NCBI RefSeq assembly: GCF_013618475.1
Contig: NZ_JABJVN010000001.1
Location: 620,001 to 684,000 of the forward strand
Source: Saccharibacillus deserti
Lineage (GTDB): Bacteria; Bacillota; Bacilli; Paenibacillales; Paenibacillaceae
Direction of reading: 5' to 3'
Length of the DNA: 64,000 nucleotides
Shown here in pieces: positions 8,498-16,522 of this stretch (position 1 is its first letter; every line of letters begins with the position of its first letter). A program made the position numbers and the translations under genes. The notes beneath the pieces are model-generated. The model made no database searches. It saw only the letters and a list, made by a program, of their open reading frames with translations, and was not told the DNA's origin.

Positions 8498-9325
8498 TCA
8501 AAGCATGAATTCCCGGTACGGGACGGTCCAGACCGTCTCGTGCGCCAAGCGGTGTCCTTCGTAGCCGTCTTCGCCGTAGGCGGTTCCGTGATCCGAGAAA
8601 GCCATGCAGAATGCCGGATTGCTGCGGCGCCGCACCGCATCGAACAGGCGGCCCAGTTCCGCATCGGCATAACGCAGCGCGGCGCGCTGGCTGTCGACGG
8701 AATCGCGTTTGGCACCGGGCAGGAAAATATGGTTCGGACCGTGCATCGCGGAGACGTTGACAAACAGGAAGAACCGTTCATCCGTCGGAATTCCGTCGAG
8801 AATTTTCAGTGCATGATCCACTTGGTGCTTCGTGGACTGCGGATTGGTCACGCCGAAATTCATCCGCCAGAAGCTTCGCTGGAAGTAGCCGGGCAGCACG
8901 CGGGCGAGCGGTACTTTTTTGGTGAAAAAGATAACCCCGCCGATACACAGCGTGCGGTATCCTTCGGTGGCCAGCCCGGATACGAGATCCGGTGTATCGA
9001 ACAGCCACGTATGCGGATGCGTCTTCATGCCGGTATTGCGGGAATGGAACAAGCGGACATGGGAAGATTTGTCCGTATCGGCCGGCGTCGGCAGAAATCC
9101 GCCAAAGAACGCATGATGCGCCGCATAAGTGAAGCTGCCGGGCGAATGCCGTTTCTCCCACGGGCCGCTGCCGCACAGATTCGGACAGTTTTCCTGCTCG
9201 AGCACGGCGGTATCGTAGCGCAGCGTATCGAGCGTAATCATCAGAATATCGTGCGTACCGACGACTTGGTTCATATCGACGGAGTGTTTGACCGGTATTT
9301 TGTTACTTGCGGGGCTGAAGTTCAT
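8498..9325 (-). CDS. STM4013/SEN3800-family alkaline-phosphatase-superfamily hydrolase ('sulfatase')
   Basis: The protein (275 residues) has the metal-binding frame of the sulfatase/alkaline phosphatase superfamily: ILMITLDTLRYD near the N-terminus (Asp33) and SDHGTAYGEDGYEGH near the C-terminus. The usual sulfatase signature CxPxR is absent; the matching place reads SFTYAAHHAFF, so the nucleophile is probably Thr66 (or Ser64), as in phosphotransferases and phosphodiesterases. No formylglycine can form there, so true sulfatase activity is doubtful. The start follows AAGGAGGATAGGAACC. It lies third in the operon, 5 bp after STM4014. Confidence 0.82.
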   Translation of the reverse strand: MNFSPASNKIPVKHSVDMNQVVGTHDILMITLDTLRYDTAVLEQENCPNLCGSGPWEKRHSPGSFTYAAHHAFFGGFLPTPADTDKSSHVRLFHSRNTGMKTHPHTWLFDTPDLVSGLATEGYRTLCIGGVIFFTKKVPLARVLPGYFQRSFWRMNFGVTNPQSTKHQVDHALKILDGIPTDERFFLFVNVSAMHGPNHIFLPGAKRDSVDSQRAALRYADAELGRLFDAVRRRSNPAFCMAFSDHGTAYGEDGYEGHRLAHETVWTVPYREFML

Positions 9326-9330
9326 GGTTC

Positions 9331-10686
9331 CTATCCTCCTTGAATCATTCCGGCGCCGCGCTTCGAGATGCCGAGCCAGCGGCGCATCTGCCAGGCGTAC
9401 GGATCGTCTCCGTTTACCTGTACGCGGCGCAGCAGATCGCCGAACGGATTGACGTCGACGACATAGGGACTGCCGGTATTGCGGTCGGTCAGCACATCGA
9501 TGCCCGCCGAAACCGAGCCGGGAAAGGTCCGCATGGCTGCCAGCGCTTCGCGGGTCGCCGCGGTCAGCGAGCTTTGCGGCAGTCCCGATTGTGCAAGGGA
9601 GAGGCGCCGACTGCGCAGATGCAGATTCGTGATCGGCGTCTCTCCCGCCCGAATCACCGAGTGTCCGGCTTCGCCGAACGCGACAAGCTGCCTCAAGTCG
9701 AGAGGGCTTCCGTCCAGCGAAACTTTGGGGATCCAGCGCTCCGCGTGGACGCCGTGTCCGCACAGATAGCCGATCAGCGTCCGGATTTTCACGGGATCGT
9801 CGAGGGTACGGACCTGCTTCGAATTGTAGAAAATTCCCGGACGCTGAATATAGACTTCGGCATCCAGCGTGGTGGTCGCCCGCTCGGCGCCGGTGCGGGG
9901 ATTGATCTGATACGCGATCACGCCGGAAGCCGCCGAGCCGAAAGCCAGCTTCAGAAAGACCCGGTGCATCCGCCGATTCAGCATGGCTTCCCGCACGGCT
10001 TCGTAGCTGCTTAAGGTTTCCGGTTCGGCCAGCAGATCAGGAACGCGTACTCCCGCTTCGGTCAGCCGGCGATGACAAGCCCGTTTGTCGAACATGACGG
10101 CGACCTCCGCCGGGTCGTTCCAGAACGACGCCGTCGGCCAAGATTCGGCCGCTTCCGAACGTATTCGCGCCAGCAGTCGGCAGAAGCCGCGGAACCACTG
10201 CGACGGATGCATCAGCCGTATCGGCCGCTCTTCGAGCGCCAGTGCCTGCCGCTCCGGCATCCGGTACGGATCGCGGCGTTCGCGCAGCGGCAGCAGCTCG
10301 TCGCCGTCGTCCTGTTCGGGAGAGCCAAGCGCGATCAGCGCGCGTTCCGCGCCGAAATGTTCGCCGGGAGCATCAAGCCGGATTACCGGCACGGTTCCCG
10401 CCGGAAGTCCGGCTTCCCGTGCCGCTTCGCCGAGCGGCACGCCCGAGAGAAGCCGCATATACGGAACGACGACCGGCTCGGACAGCCCCGCTGCACGCCG
10501 GGCCAGCCGCATGCCTTCGGTGCGTTCGTTTCCGGGGTGGCCGATCAGAATAAGCGGAGCGGTCGAAGGATCGGGAAGAGGGGAATTCCCGCTCATTCGG
10601 TCAAAGCTGGCTTCGGCCGGCTTCGTATTGGACTCGCTCATTCGGTCAAAGCTGGCTCTGACCGAGTTCGCGTTAATTCCGCTCAT
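9331..10686 (-). CDS. STM4014-family, ATP-grasp-like protein
   Basis: The core has ATP-grasp features: MFDKRACHRRLTEAGVRVP (the segment before the central ATP-binding domain), a Lys-bearing strand VFLKLAFGSAASGV, and an acidic metal site VVDVNPFGD near the end. ATP-grasp enzymes usually join a carboxylate to an amine or thiol through an acyl-phosphate. The frame opens at the ATG overlapping the stop of STM4015 (ATGA, 10683-10686), but two more in-frame ATGs at 10641 and 10596 lie in copies of the same 45-bp repeat, so the N-terminal 30 residues (ASFDRMS repeated) may be a recent extension. The third ATG, directly before NSPLPDP and the ILIGHPGNE strand, looks like the ancestral start. Confidence 0.8.
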   Translation of the reverse strand: MSGINANSVRASFDRMSESNTKPAEASFDRMSGNSPLPDPSTAPLILIGHPGNERTEGMRLARRAAGLSEPVVVPYMRLLSGVPLGEAAREAGLPAGTVPVIRLDAPGEHFGAERALIALGSPEQDDGDELLPLRERRDPYRMPERQALALEERPIRLMHPSQWFRGFCRLLARIRSEAAESWPTASFWNDPAEVAVMFDKRACHRRLTEAGVRVPDLLAEPETLSSYEAVREAMLNRRMHRVFLKLAFGSAASGVIAYQINPRTGAERATTTLDAEVYIQRPGIFYNSKQVRTLDDPVKIRTLIGYLCGHGVHAERWIPKVSLDGSPLDLRQLVAFGEAGHSVIRAGETPITNLHLRSRRLSLAQSGLPQSSLTAATREALAAMRTFPGSVSAGIDVLTDRNTGSPYVVDVNPFGDLLRRVQVNGDDPYAWQMRRWLGISKRGAGMIQGG

Positions 10687-10700
10687 TCGGTCAGAGCGGG
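10591..10700 (-). repeat. 45-bp tandem repeat over the STM4015/STM4014 start-stop junction
   Basis: The junction sequence CTGACCGAATGAGCG, holding the STM4015 stop and the STM4014 start, recurs at exact 45-bp spacing as TTTGACCGAATGAGCG, giving ATGs at 10686, 10641 and 10596. All are in the STM4014 frame. The flanking AGCCAGC is shared by the second and third copies. Confidence 0.85.
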
Positions 10701-11534
10701 ATAGCGGTATTCCTCGCCGTTGTACTTATCCGTCTCCTCGCGATCGCTCACGTCGGCCTGCGGCAGCAGCTCGGCGACTTTGCGCGTCATCGCTTCGGAC
10801 ATGAAATGATGATGCAGATCAAGCGCCTGGAGTCGGCGGATTTTCTCGCTTGCCAGCAGGGCTTCCGCGCCCGTGTCGGTGAGCGTGCCTTCGGACAGGT
10901 CCAGCGTTTCGAGCTGGTCCAGAATATCGGACTGGGCCAGCGCGGCCGCAATCTCGTCCTGGAGTTCGCTGTTCTTGAGTCCGAGATAGACCAGCTTCGG
11001 GAACAGACCCGGCTTAGCGACCGCGAGGATGTATTCAAGGTTCCCATTGAAGCCGTAATTTTCCACGCCTATGTAGAGTTCGAGTTTGCGAAGGGCGGGC
11101 AGTTTGGCCTGTGCGACCGAAGCCAATACTTCCGAGGGAAGGCCTCCGCAGATGATAATCAGCTCTTCCAGTTTGGCATGTTCGACTTGGCCGAGCGCAA
11201 GGTCGGTACTGCCTTTGATCGTCAGCGACTGCAGATCCGGAAAAGCCGCAAACAGCGGATTCAGGTCGGACTGCATGATCCAGGACACTTCGCATTCTTC
11301 GGAGTCCATATCGCCGATAAACAGACTTCTCAGCGCAGGAAAACGGTCTTTCAAGCGAACGAGCGTTTCGACGATGTGCTCCGACGAGTTCTCGTACGTG
11401 CCGCCCCAATCGCCGATCACCAGCTTCGAGAGCTGCGCCGCTTCAGGCGTATTCGCCAATTCCTCCAACTTTTGATCCATTTGCTGCCCCGCTTCATACT
11501 CGTCGTACCCGATGCTCAATTTGATTTCCGTCAT
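10683..11534 (-). CDS. STM4015-family leucine-rich-repeat-like protein
   Basis: The 283-residue protein is built from leucine-rich repeats of ribonuclease-inhibitor type: LPALRKLELYIG, FPKLVYLGLKNSEL, LDQLETLDLSEGTLTDTGAEALL and IRRLQALDLHHHFM are successive repeats. The family STM4015 is of unknown function and is found with STM4011-4014. No catalytic motif or signal peptide is visible, so it is probably a cytoplasmic binding or scaffold protein. It is the first gene of the operon, starts after GGGAGGGATCGGC, and its stop overlaps the next start. Confidence 0.82.
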   Translation of the reverse strand: MTEIKLSIGYDEYEAGQQMDQKLEELANTPEAAQLSKLVIGDWGGTYENSSEHIVETLVRLKDRFPALRSLFIGDMDSEECEVSWIMQSDLNPLFAAFPDLQSLTIKGSTDLALGQVEHAKLEELIIICGGLPSEVLASVAQAKLPALRKLELYIGVENYGFNGNLEYILAVAKPGLFPKLVYLGLKNSELQDEIAAALAQSDILDQLETLDLSEGTLTDTGAEALLASEKIRRLQALDLHHHFMSEAMTRKVAELLPQADVSDREETDKYNGEEYRYPALTE

Positions 11535-11574
11535 GCCGATCCCTCCCGCAAATAAGTAATCGAATCTAAAAACA

Positions 11575-11603
11575 ACCTAACATCAGCGGCAGCAGCGAGT
11601 CAA
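11575..11603 (-). promoter_or_regulatory. Candidate sigma-A promoter of the STM4015-cysC operon
   Basis: On the minus strand TTGACT (11603-11598), a 17-bp spacer and TTAGGT (11580-11575) lie about 40 bp before the STM4015 start. The -35 is good and the -10 weak, which would suit an activated or low-level promoter. Confidence 0.5.
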
Positions 11604-11612
11604 GTTAAAAAC

Positions 11613-11633
11613 GGGAACGCAGGTTCCCTTTTT
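11613..11633. terminator. Hairpin between the membrane-protein gene and the STM operon
   Basis: A 6-bp stem (11613-11618 with 11623-11628) is flanked by T-runs on either strand. Together with the hairpin at 11662-11696 it would block read-through into the operon promoter. Confidence 0.5.
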
Positions 11634-11661
11634 CCGTTTTCCAAAAAGGTTGAGGAACGCG

Positions 11662-11696
11662 AAAAAAGCTGTCCATCCCGCAAAGGGACGGACAGC
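11662..11696 (-). terminator. Rho-independent terminator of the GntR/membrane-protein operon
   Basis: A 12-bp stem with one mismatch (11668-11679 with 11685-11696) is followed on the minus strand by six T residues, 12 bp after the stop of the membrane-protein gene. Confidence 0.85.
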
Positions 11697-11708
11697 GCAG
11701 GGAACTTG

Positions 11709-12809
11709 TCAGCTTCCTGCCGTAAAAGCGATCGCGATCGCAGCCGCAGGCAGAAGCAGGACACCCGCCAGGATCAGCCAGCTTGCCGGCCGCGCAAAGT
11801 TGAAAGTCCAACCGAGGCCGATTCTTTTTTCCACCATAACGGCGGGATCCTGCGGGTTGCAGTAAAAAGCTCCGCCGCGCCAATACCGGTCTTCGCCGTG
11901 ATATCGATTGGTTCCCACGTCGTCGAGGCCCCGCTTTTTCAGATAGATGAAGAATGCGGCGAGCATCACCGTGAGCAGCAGCAGAAAAGCGAGTGCGTAT
12001 CCGATCGGCAGCGTGCCGCGGAAATCGTAGGTGCTGCGAGCCTGAATCCAGCCAAACATCAAGACGACGACCAGGGACAGCGTGTACAGAATGTAAGCGT
12101 TGGCCCCGCGAAAAAGTTTTTGCTTGCGCAGAGATCCCTGGGGATCGGCCGGATCGAGATTCTGGCGCGTACGCCCCATAGAGAAATGAATACCGGCAAA
12201 CAGCCCCGTGAGCAAGATCTGGAACAGATTCAAGGTGAAGACACTCCCCAGCGACTTGGCCGCGTAACGGTCCGGCAGGCCCGAGGCGTCGAAATGCATC
12301 GGGACAAGATCGGGAATACGGTCCCAGCTGAGCACGGTCAGCAGGGCGCAAAGAGCGATAATCGCCACATGCAGCAGATAAGCCCAAGCGCGGATACCGG
12401 AAGTCTTCCGCATTGGGTCCGTTCCGATATAAGCGGTCCGTTTGGAAGACTCGGGAGCTTTCCAGCCGCGCTGCGCTTTGAGAGCCAGCGCTTGGCGGCG
12501 GGAGAAAGCCCAGGCGGCGAGCACGGCGGCGGCTTGGAGAAGAAGCAGGGAAGACAGCGTCCAGCCTTCCGAGCCGTCCGACAAGCGGTAAGCGGCGAAT
12601 GACAGCAGGCCGCCAAGCAAAGCGCCGGACAAGCTGATCATCAGAAAGCGCAGGCGGATAGTCCGGAGCTGCGGCAGACTGCGCTCCCGCGGCGGAACGT
12701 ACACGCCCATGAGCATGGCAGTCATCAAGAAAGGCAGGCCAATCAGCGACAGCAGCCAGATCAGGTCGATCACGACCGTAATCCATACGAAAGCGGTTGT
12801 GGAATTCAT
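11709..12809 (-). CDS. DUF1648/DUF5808 membrane protein (SdpI-like)
   Basis: Eight or so hydrophobic segments span the 366 residues. The middle part contains IPDLVPMHFDASGLPDRY, the DUF1648 motif seen in SdpI-type immunity proteins, and the end has a DUF5808-type segment (YWRGGAFYCNPQDPAVMVEKR). It is co-transcribed with the GntR regulator upstream: its ATG overlaps the regulator's stop (ATGA, 12806-12809) and AAGGAGG lies inside the regulator's end. In B. subtilis SdpI protects against a toxin and takes part in signalling; whether this protein does either is not known. Confidence 0.8.
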   Translation of the reverse strand: MNSTTAFVWITVVIDLIWLLSLIGLPFLMTAMLMGVYVPPRERSLPQLRTIRLRFLMISLSGALLGGLLSFAAYRLSDGSEGWTLSSLLLLQAAAVLAAWAFSRRQALALKAQRGWKAPESSKRTAYIGTDPMRKTSGIRAWAYLLHVAIIALCALLTVLSWDRIPDLVPMHFDASGLPDRYAAKSLGSVFTLNLFQILLTGLFAGIHFSMGRTRQNLDPADPQGSLRKQKLFRGANAYILYTLSLVVVLMFGWIQARSTYDFRGTLPIGYALAFLLLLTVMLAAFFIYLKKRGLDDVGTNRYHGEDRYWRGGAFYCNPQDPAVMVEKRIGLGWTFNFARPASWLILAGVLLLPAAAIAIAFTAGS

Positions 12810-13213
12810 AGGGAAGTGCCTCCTTCGGACGGGGGATTTTGAATACTTCGGTACAAGGTTTGCATCAGTTCGGTCAATTCCTGCTCGTTCATGCCGCGAA
12901 CCAAAGCTTCGGCCGCCAGCGGACGCAGATCCCGGCGCAGACGGGCCTTGAAAGTCTCATCTGCGGTCGGGAGCGGTCCGGGCTGGACGATTACGCCTTT
13001 TTTGCGATGGATTTCGAGAAACCCTTCCTGCTTCAGCGCCTGGTAAGCTTTGTTGACCGTATGGAGATTGATGCCGAGATCGGCTGCCAGCGTGCGGACG
13101 GACGGAAGCGCCTGACCCGGAGCGAGCATGCCCGAAGCGATACCTTCCACCAATTGGTCGGCCAACTGCTCGTAGATCGGAACCTCGGACTGCAAATCGA
13201 GCTCGACGAACAT
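12806..13213 (-). CDS. GntR-family transcriptional regulator, YtrA type
   Basis: This 135-residue protein has an N-terminal winged helix-turn-helix (VPIYEQLADQLVEGIASGMLAPGQ, then LPSVRTLAADLGINLHTVNKAYQAL) followed by a short helical tail, the size and layout of the YtrA subfamily, which lacks a large effector domain. It probably represses its own operon, since a 13-bp palindrome covers its promoter at 13229-13261. The start is backed by a GGGAGGGATCGC ribosome site. The partner gene is the DUF1648 membrane protein downstream. Confidence 0.9.
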   Translation of the reverse strand: MFVELDLQSEVPIYEQLADQLVEGIASGMLAPGQALPSVRTLAADLGINLHTVNKAYQALKQEGFLEIHRKKGVIVQPGPLPTADETFKARLRRDLRPLAAEALVRGMNEQELTELMQTLYRSIQNPPSEGGTSL

Positions 13214-13228
13214 GCGATCCCTCCCTTA

Positions 13229-13261
13229 TCTATATGTTATATTCATAGTATAACAGATAGA
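13229..13261. promoter_or_regulatory. Likely operator of the YtrA-type regulator
   Basis: Two 13-bp arms (13229-13241 and 13249-13261) with one mismatch and a 7-bp centre form the inverted repeat TCTATaTGTTATA / TATAACAgATAGA. It overlaps the -10 region and part of the spacer of the promoter at 13245-13273, where a bound GntR dimer would block transcription. Confidence 0.75.
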
Positions 13262-13273
13262 ACGATTGGTCAA
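13245..13273 (-). promoter_or_regulatory. Sigma-A promoter of the GntR/membrane-protein operon
   Basis: TTGACC (13273-13268), a 17-bp spacer and TACTAT (13250-13245) on the minus strand, 32 bp before the GntR start. Confidence 0.75.
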
Positions 13274-13423
13274 CAGTTTGGAGAAAGAATAAGCGAAACG
13301 TGCCCAAGGGCTGCGGAAGAAAAATGCGCGAACTCGTGGTATGCTAGAAAAGACGAGTCGGAAGCCGGGGAGTGAAACCTGCCCGCAGGCGGCTTGAAGC
13401 GGGAAACGGAAGGATGAACGTTA

Positions 13424-13636
13424 ATGAAAGAACATATGGGGGACGATTCGGAATATTTGAAACGTCTGCGCGAACGCGGTGTGCTGGAAGCCGGTGAAAC
13501 CGAGTGGATCGAAAGTCTGCTGCGAAGGTTGGAAGAATCGGAAGCGCGAAACAAGCGTCTGCGCGAAGCTTTGTTAAAAGTGAGCGGGAACAAGCCGAAC
13601 ATGTCGACCAAGCTTCGGGACGCTCTGTACGAATAA
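13424..13636 (+). CDS. Small coiled-coil protein, 70 residues
   Basis: A short frame begins at ATG after GGAAGGAT and codes for a highly charged, mostly helical protein (WIESLLRRLEESEARNKRLREALLKV looks like a coiled coil when split into heptads). It lies 68 bp before the dehydrogenase operon and could be co-transcribed with it. I do not recognise a family. Codon use looks like the neighbours, so it is probably a real gene, but no function is proposed. Confidence 0.6.
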   Translation: MKEHMGDDSEYLKRLRERGVLEAGETEWIESLLRRLEESEARNKRLREALLKVSGNKPNMSTKLRDALYE

Positions 13637-13704
13637 GCAGGAATCGGGCAGCAAGAACGGCGGCCGGACGGCCAATACGAATATAAATGGAGGGGAAACA
13701 GCGG

Positions 13705-15126
13705 ATGACCATTACATGCGATGTCGCCGTACTCGGCGGAGGAACAGGCGGATACGTGGCCGCAATCAGGGCGGCGCAGCTCGGCAAGGACGTCGTTATC
13801 ATCGAACGAGGGAAACTGGGAGGCACCTGCCTGCACCGGGGCTGTATCCCGACCAAAGCGCTGCTGCGCAGTGCGGAAGTCTATGCGCTGCTCAATCAGG
13901 CGGAAGCCTACGGCATCGAGACGGACGGAGGACGGCTTGTATTTCCGAAAGTCCAGGCTCGCAAGCGCGAGATCGTCGACAAGCTTCACCAGGGCGTTCA
14001 GTATCTGATGCGCAAAAACAAAATCCGCGTGATCGAGGGCAGCGGCCGGATCATCGGTCCTTCGATCTTCTCGCCGCGCAGCGGAGCGGTGGCGGTCGAA
14101 TTTCCGGACGGCGAGATGGAGACGGTCGTCTCGGACAATCTGGTTATCGCGACCGGTTCCCGTCCGCGCGTCATTCCGGGCCTGGAACCTGACGGCAAAC
14201 TCATTCTCAGCAGCGACGAAGCGGTGGACCTGGACAAACTGCCGGAATCGATTCTGATCGTCGGAGGCGGCGTGATCGGCGTGGAATGGGCATCGATGCT
14301 GTGCGACTTCGGCGTCAAGGTCACACTGGTCGAAATGGCCAAGCAGATTCTGCCGGGCGAAGACGAAGAAGCGGCACGGGAACTTGCGCAGCTGCTCAAA
14401 AAACGCGGAGTAACGATTTTGACGGAAATCGAACTGAAGCCCGATACGTATGTGCCGGGAGACGGCGGGATTTCGATCTCGGCTGCGCACCGTGGAGAAG
14501 AAGTCACATTGGAAGCTTCGCAGATGTTCGTATCGATCGGACGCGCAGCGAATGTCGAAGGCATCGGTCTGGAAAATACGGATATACGCGTCGCGAACGG
14601 CGCGATCGCGGTCAATCCGCATTTCCAAACCGGAGAATCGCATATTTATGCGGTAGGCGACTGTATCGGCGGGCTGCAGTTGGCCCACGCGGCGAGTCAT
14701 GAAGGACTGGCCGCGGTCAATCACCTGGCCGGTCAGGAGAGCCATATTTACGATCCGACTTTCGTTCCCCGCTGCGTGTATACGCATCCGCAGATCGGCA
14801 GTATCGGCTTGACCGAGGCTCGTGCCCGCGAAATGGGCCGAAGCGTAAAATCGGCGAAAGTGCCGTTCTCCGCGATCGCCAAAGCGCTTGTCGAAGGTCA
14901 TTCCGACGGATTCGCGAAAGTGGTTGTCGATACGGAAACGAACGACCTGGTCGGCGTGCAAATTATCGGTCCGCAGGCAACCGAACTGATTGCCGAAGCC
15001 TCGCTTGCAGCCGTGCTGGACGCGACGCCCTGGGAAGTGGGCAGCGCCGTCCATGCGCATCCGACGCTGGCCGAAGCGCTTGGCGAAGCCATGCTCGCGA
15101 TCGACGGAAACGCGATCAACGTCTGA
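13705..15126 (+). CDS. lpdV: Dihydrolipoyl dehydrogenase (E3) of the branched-chain 2-oxoacid complex
   Basis: E3 reoxidises dihydrolipoyl groups of E2 and passes electrons to NAD. The 473-residue protein has the FAD loop VAVLGGGTGGYVAA, the redox-active pair GGTCLHRGC (Cys42, Cys47), a second dinucleotide loop ILIVGGGVIGVEWAS, and the C-terminal HAHPTLAEA with the active-site His. The start is ATG 13705, since GGAGGGG sits 8 nt ahead; an in-frame ATG at 13687 lies before that site. It leads an E3-E1alpha-E1beta-E2 set, but a 357-bp gap with a -10-like TATAAT separates it from E1alpha. Confidence 0.93.
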   Translation: MTITCDVAVLGGGTGGYVAAIRAAQLGKDVVIIERGKLGGTCLHRGCIPTKALLRSAEVYALLNQAEAYGIETDGGRLVFPKVQARKREIVDKLHQGVQYLMRKNKIRVIEGSGRIIGPSIFSPRSGAVAVEFPDGEMETVVSDNLVIATGSRPRVIPGLEPDGKLILSSDEAVDLDKLPESILIVGGGVIGVEWASMLCDFGVKVTLVEMAKQILPGEDEEAARELAQLLKKRGVTILTEIELKPDTYVPGDGGISISAAHRGEEVTLEASQMFVSIGRAANVEGIGLENTDIRVANGAIAVNPHFQTGESHIYAVGDCIGGLQLAHAASHEGLAAVNHLAGQESHIYDPTFVPRCVYTHPQIGSIGLTEARAREMGRSVKSAKVPFSAIAKALVEGHSDGFAKVVVDTETNDLVGVQIIGPQATELIAEASLAAVLDATPWEVGSAVHAHPTLAEALGEAMLAIDGNAINV

Positions 15127-15483
15127 GTCCAACCGAATAGGGCGGCGGGCCGTGCAGGTGTGCGCCGGCTGCCGAATGTTCCGCCGTTTACACTCGCTTC
15201 GCTCCGGGCTTCCTGCCGGCGTCGAAGCGGGTTTTCGGCGTATCCGGCCGGCTTTTTGCGTGGATGCGGTAAAGCGGCGCTTTTCTTTTTTGCGGGAAAA
15301 GGATTATAATAGGTTCGGGTTCGGAATTAGTACCTGGTTTTAAGACGTTGTGTTAGACAGCGAACGGACAGCCTTTCGACCGAAGAGAAATACGGCCGGA
15401 CGGGGTAAGTATAGACCGGGGAAAATCCCGAAGAAGGCCGAACAGGCCGAGTACCGTTTAAGACTTTTAAGGAGGTTCACACC
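15127..15483 (+). promoter_or_regulatory. Gap between lpdV and bkdAA with a possible internal promoter
   Basis: No gene is seen in these 357 bases. A perfect TATAAT lies at 15305-15310, but the -35 region is poor (T-rich, nearest match TTTCTT at 17 bp spacing). A leader of about 165 nt would then precede bkdAA. No clear terminator is visible, so read-through from lpdV is likely too. Confidence 0.4.
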
Positions 15484-16521
15484 ATGAACCAGAAAGCAAC
15501 AGCCGCACCGAACAAGCTGCACCGCGAGGTGGGTCTGGACGACAGCCGCGCAGTCGATCTGTATAAATGTATGCTGCTCGCCCGGAAATTCGACGAACGC
15601 TGCCATCTGCTGCAGCGGGCGGGCAAGATCAACTTCCACGTCTCGGGGATCGGACAGGAAACGGCGCAGGTCGCCGCGGCATTCGCCCTCGATACGGGTA
15701 AGGATTACTTCCTGCCGTATTACCGCGATTACGGTTTTATGCTCGGGGTAGGCATGACGACGCGCGAATTGATGCTTTCGGCTTTTGCCAAAGCGGAAGA
15801 TCCGAACAGCGGCGGACGCCAAATGCCCGGACATTTCGGCAGCAAACGGCTGCGCGTTCTGACCGGATCGAGTCCGGTTACGACCCAGGTTCCCCACGCG
15901 GTGGGCGCGGCGCTGGCTTCCAAAATGCGCGGCGAAGGCGCGGTATCGTTCGTAACGTTCGGCGAAGGCTCGAGCAACCAGGGCGATTTCCACGAAGGCG
16001 CGAACTTTGCCGGGGTACAGAAGCTTCCGGTGATTATGATGTGCGAAAACAACCAGTATGCGATCTCGGTGCCGATTGCCAAGCAGCTGGCCGGCAAAGT
16101 GAGCGACCGTGCGCTCGGCTACGGTTTCCCGGGACTGCGCGTGGACGGCAACGATGCGCTGGAAATGTTCCGTGCGGTCAGCGAAGCGCGGCAGCGCGGC
16201 GTAGACGGCGAAGGGCCGACCTTGATCGAAGCGATGATGTACCGTCTGTCGCCGCATTCGACTTCGGATAACGACCTGGCTTACCGTACCCAGGAAGAAG
16301 TCGATGCCAACTGGAAAAAGGATGGACTTCCGCGCTACAAACAGTACCTGATCGAAGCGGAACTGTGGAGCGAAGAACAGGAAGCGGAATATGTAAAAGA
16401 AATCGCCCAGGAACTGAAAGAAGCGACGGAATATGCGGACAAAGCGCCGTATCCGCGTGCGGAAGACACGCTGCTGCACGTCTATGCGGGCGATGGAGAC
16501 GGACAGGGAGGACTGAACTGA
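15484..16521 (+). CDS. bkdAA: Branched-chain 2-oxoacid dehydrogenase E1 alpha subunit
   Basis: E1 uses thiamine diphosphate to decarboxylate the oxoacids from Val, Leu and Ile, giving primers for branched fatty acids. The 345-residue subunit shows the ThDP/Mg motif GEGSSNQGDFHEGANFA followed by MMCENNQYAIS, and the phosphorylation-loop region YRLSPHSTSDND typical of E1 alpha. YYRDYGFMLGVGM is also characteristic. A perfect AAGGAGG lies 8 nt before the ATG. It is followed after one base by E1 beta. Confidence 0.93.
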   Translation: MNQKATAAPNKLHREVGLDDSRAVDLYKCMLLARKFDERCHLLQRAGKINFHVSGIGQETAQVAAAFALDTGKDYFLPYYRDYGFMLGVGMTTRELMLSAFAKAEDPNSGGRQMPGHFGSKRLRVLTGSSPVTTQVPHAVGAALASKMRGEGAVSFVTFGEGSSNQGDFHEGANFAGVQKLPVIMMCENNQYAISVPIAKQLAGKVSDRALGYGFPGLRVDGNDALEMFRAVSEARQRGVDGEGPTLIEAMMYRLSPHSTSDNDLAYRTQEEVDANWKKDGLPRYKQYLIEAELWSEEQEAEYVKEIAQELKEATEYADKAPYPRAEDTLLHVYAGDGDGQGGLN

Positions 16522-16522
16522 T

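Noticed and set aside
13270-15132. 620-codon minus-strand frame opposite lpdV
   Set aside because: Its product is Arg/His/Phe-rich shadow sequence with no family motif, and the plus strand carries a complete dihydrolipoyl dehydrogenase.
15127-15483. Separate gene between lpdV and bkdAA
   Set aside because: No frame with a ribosome site or recognisable product; treated as leader with a possible promoter.
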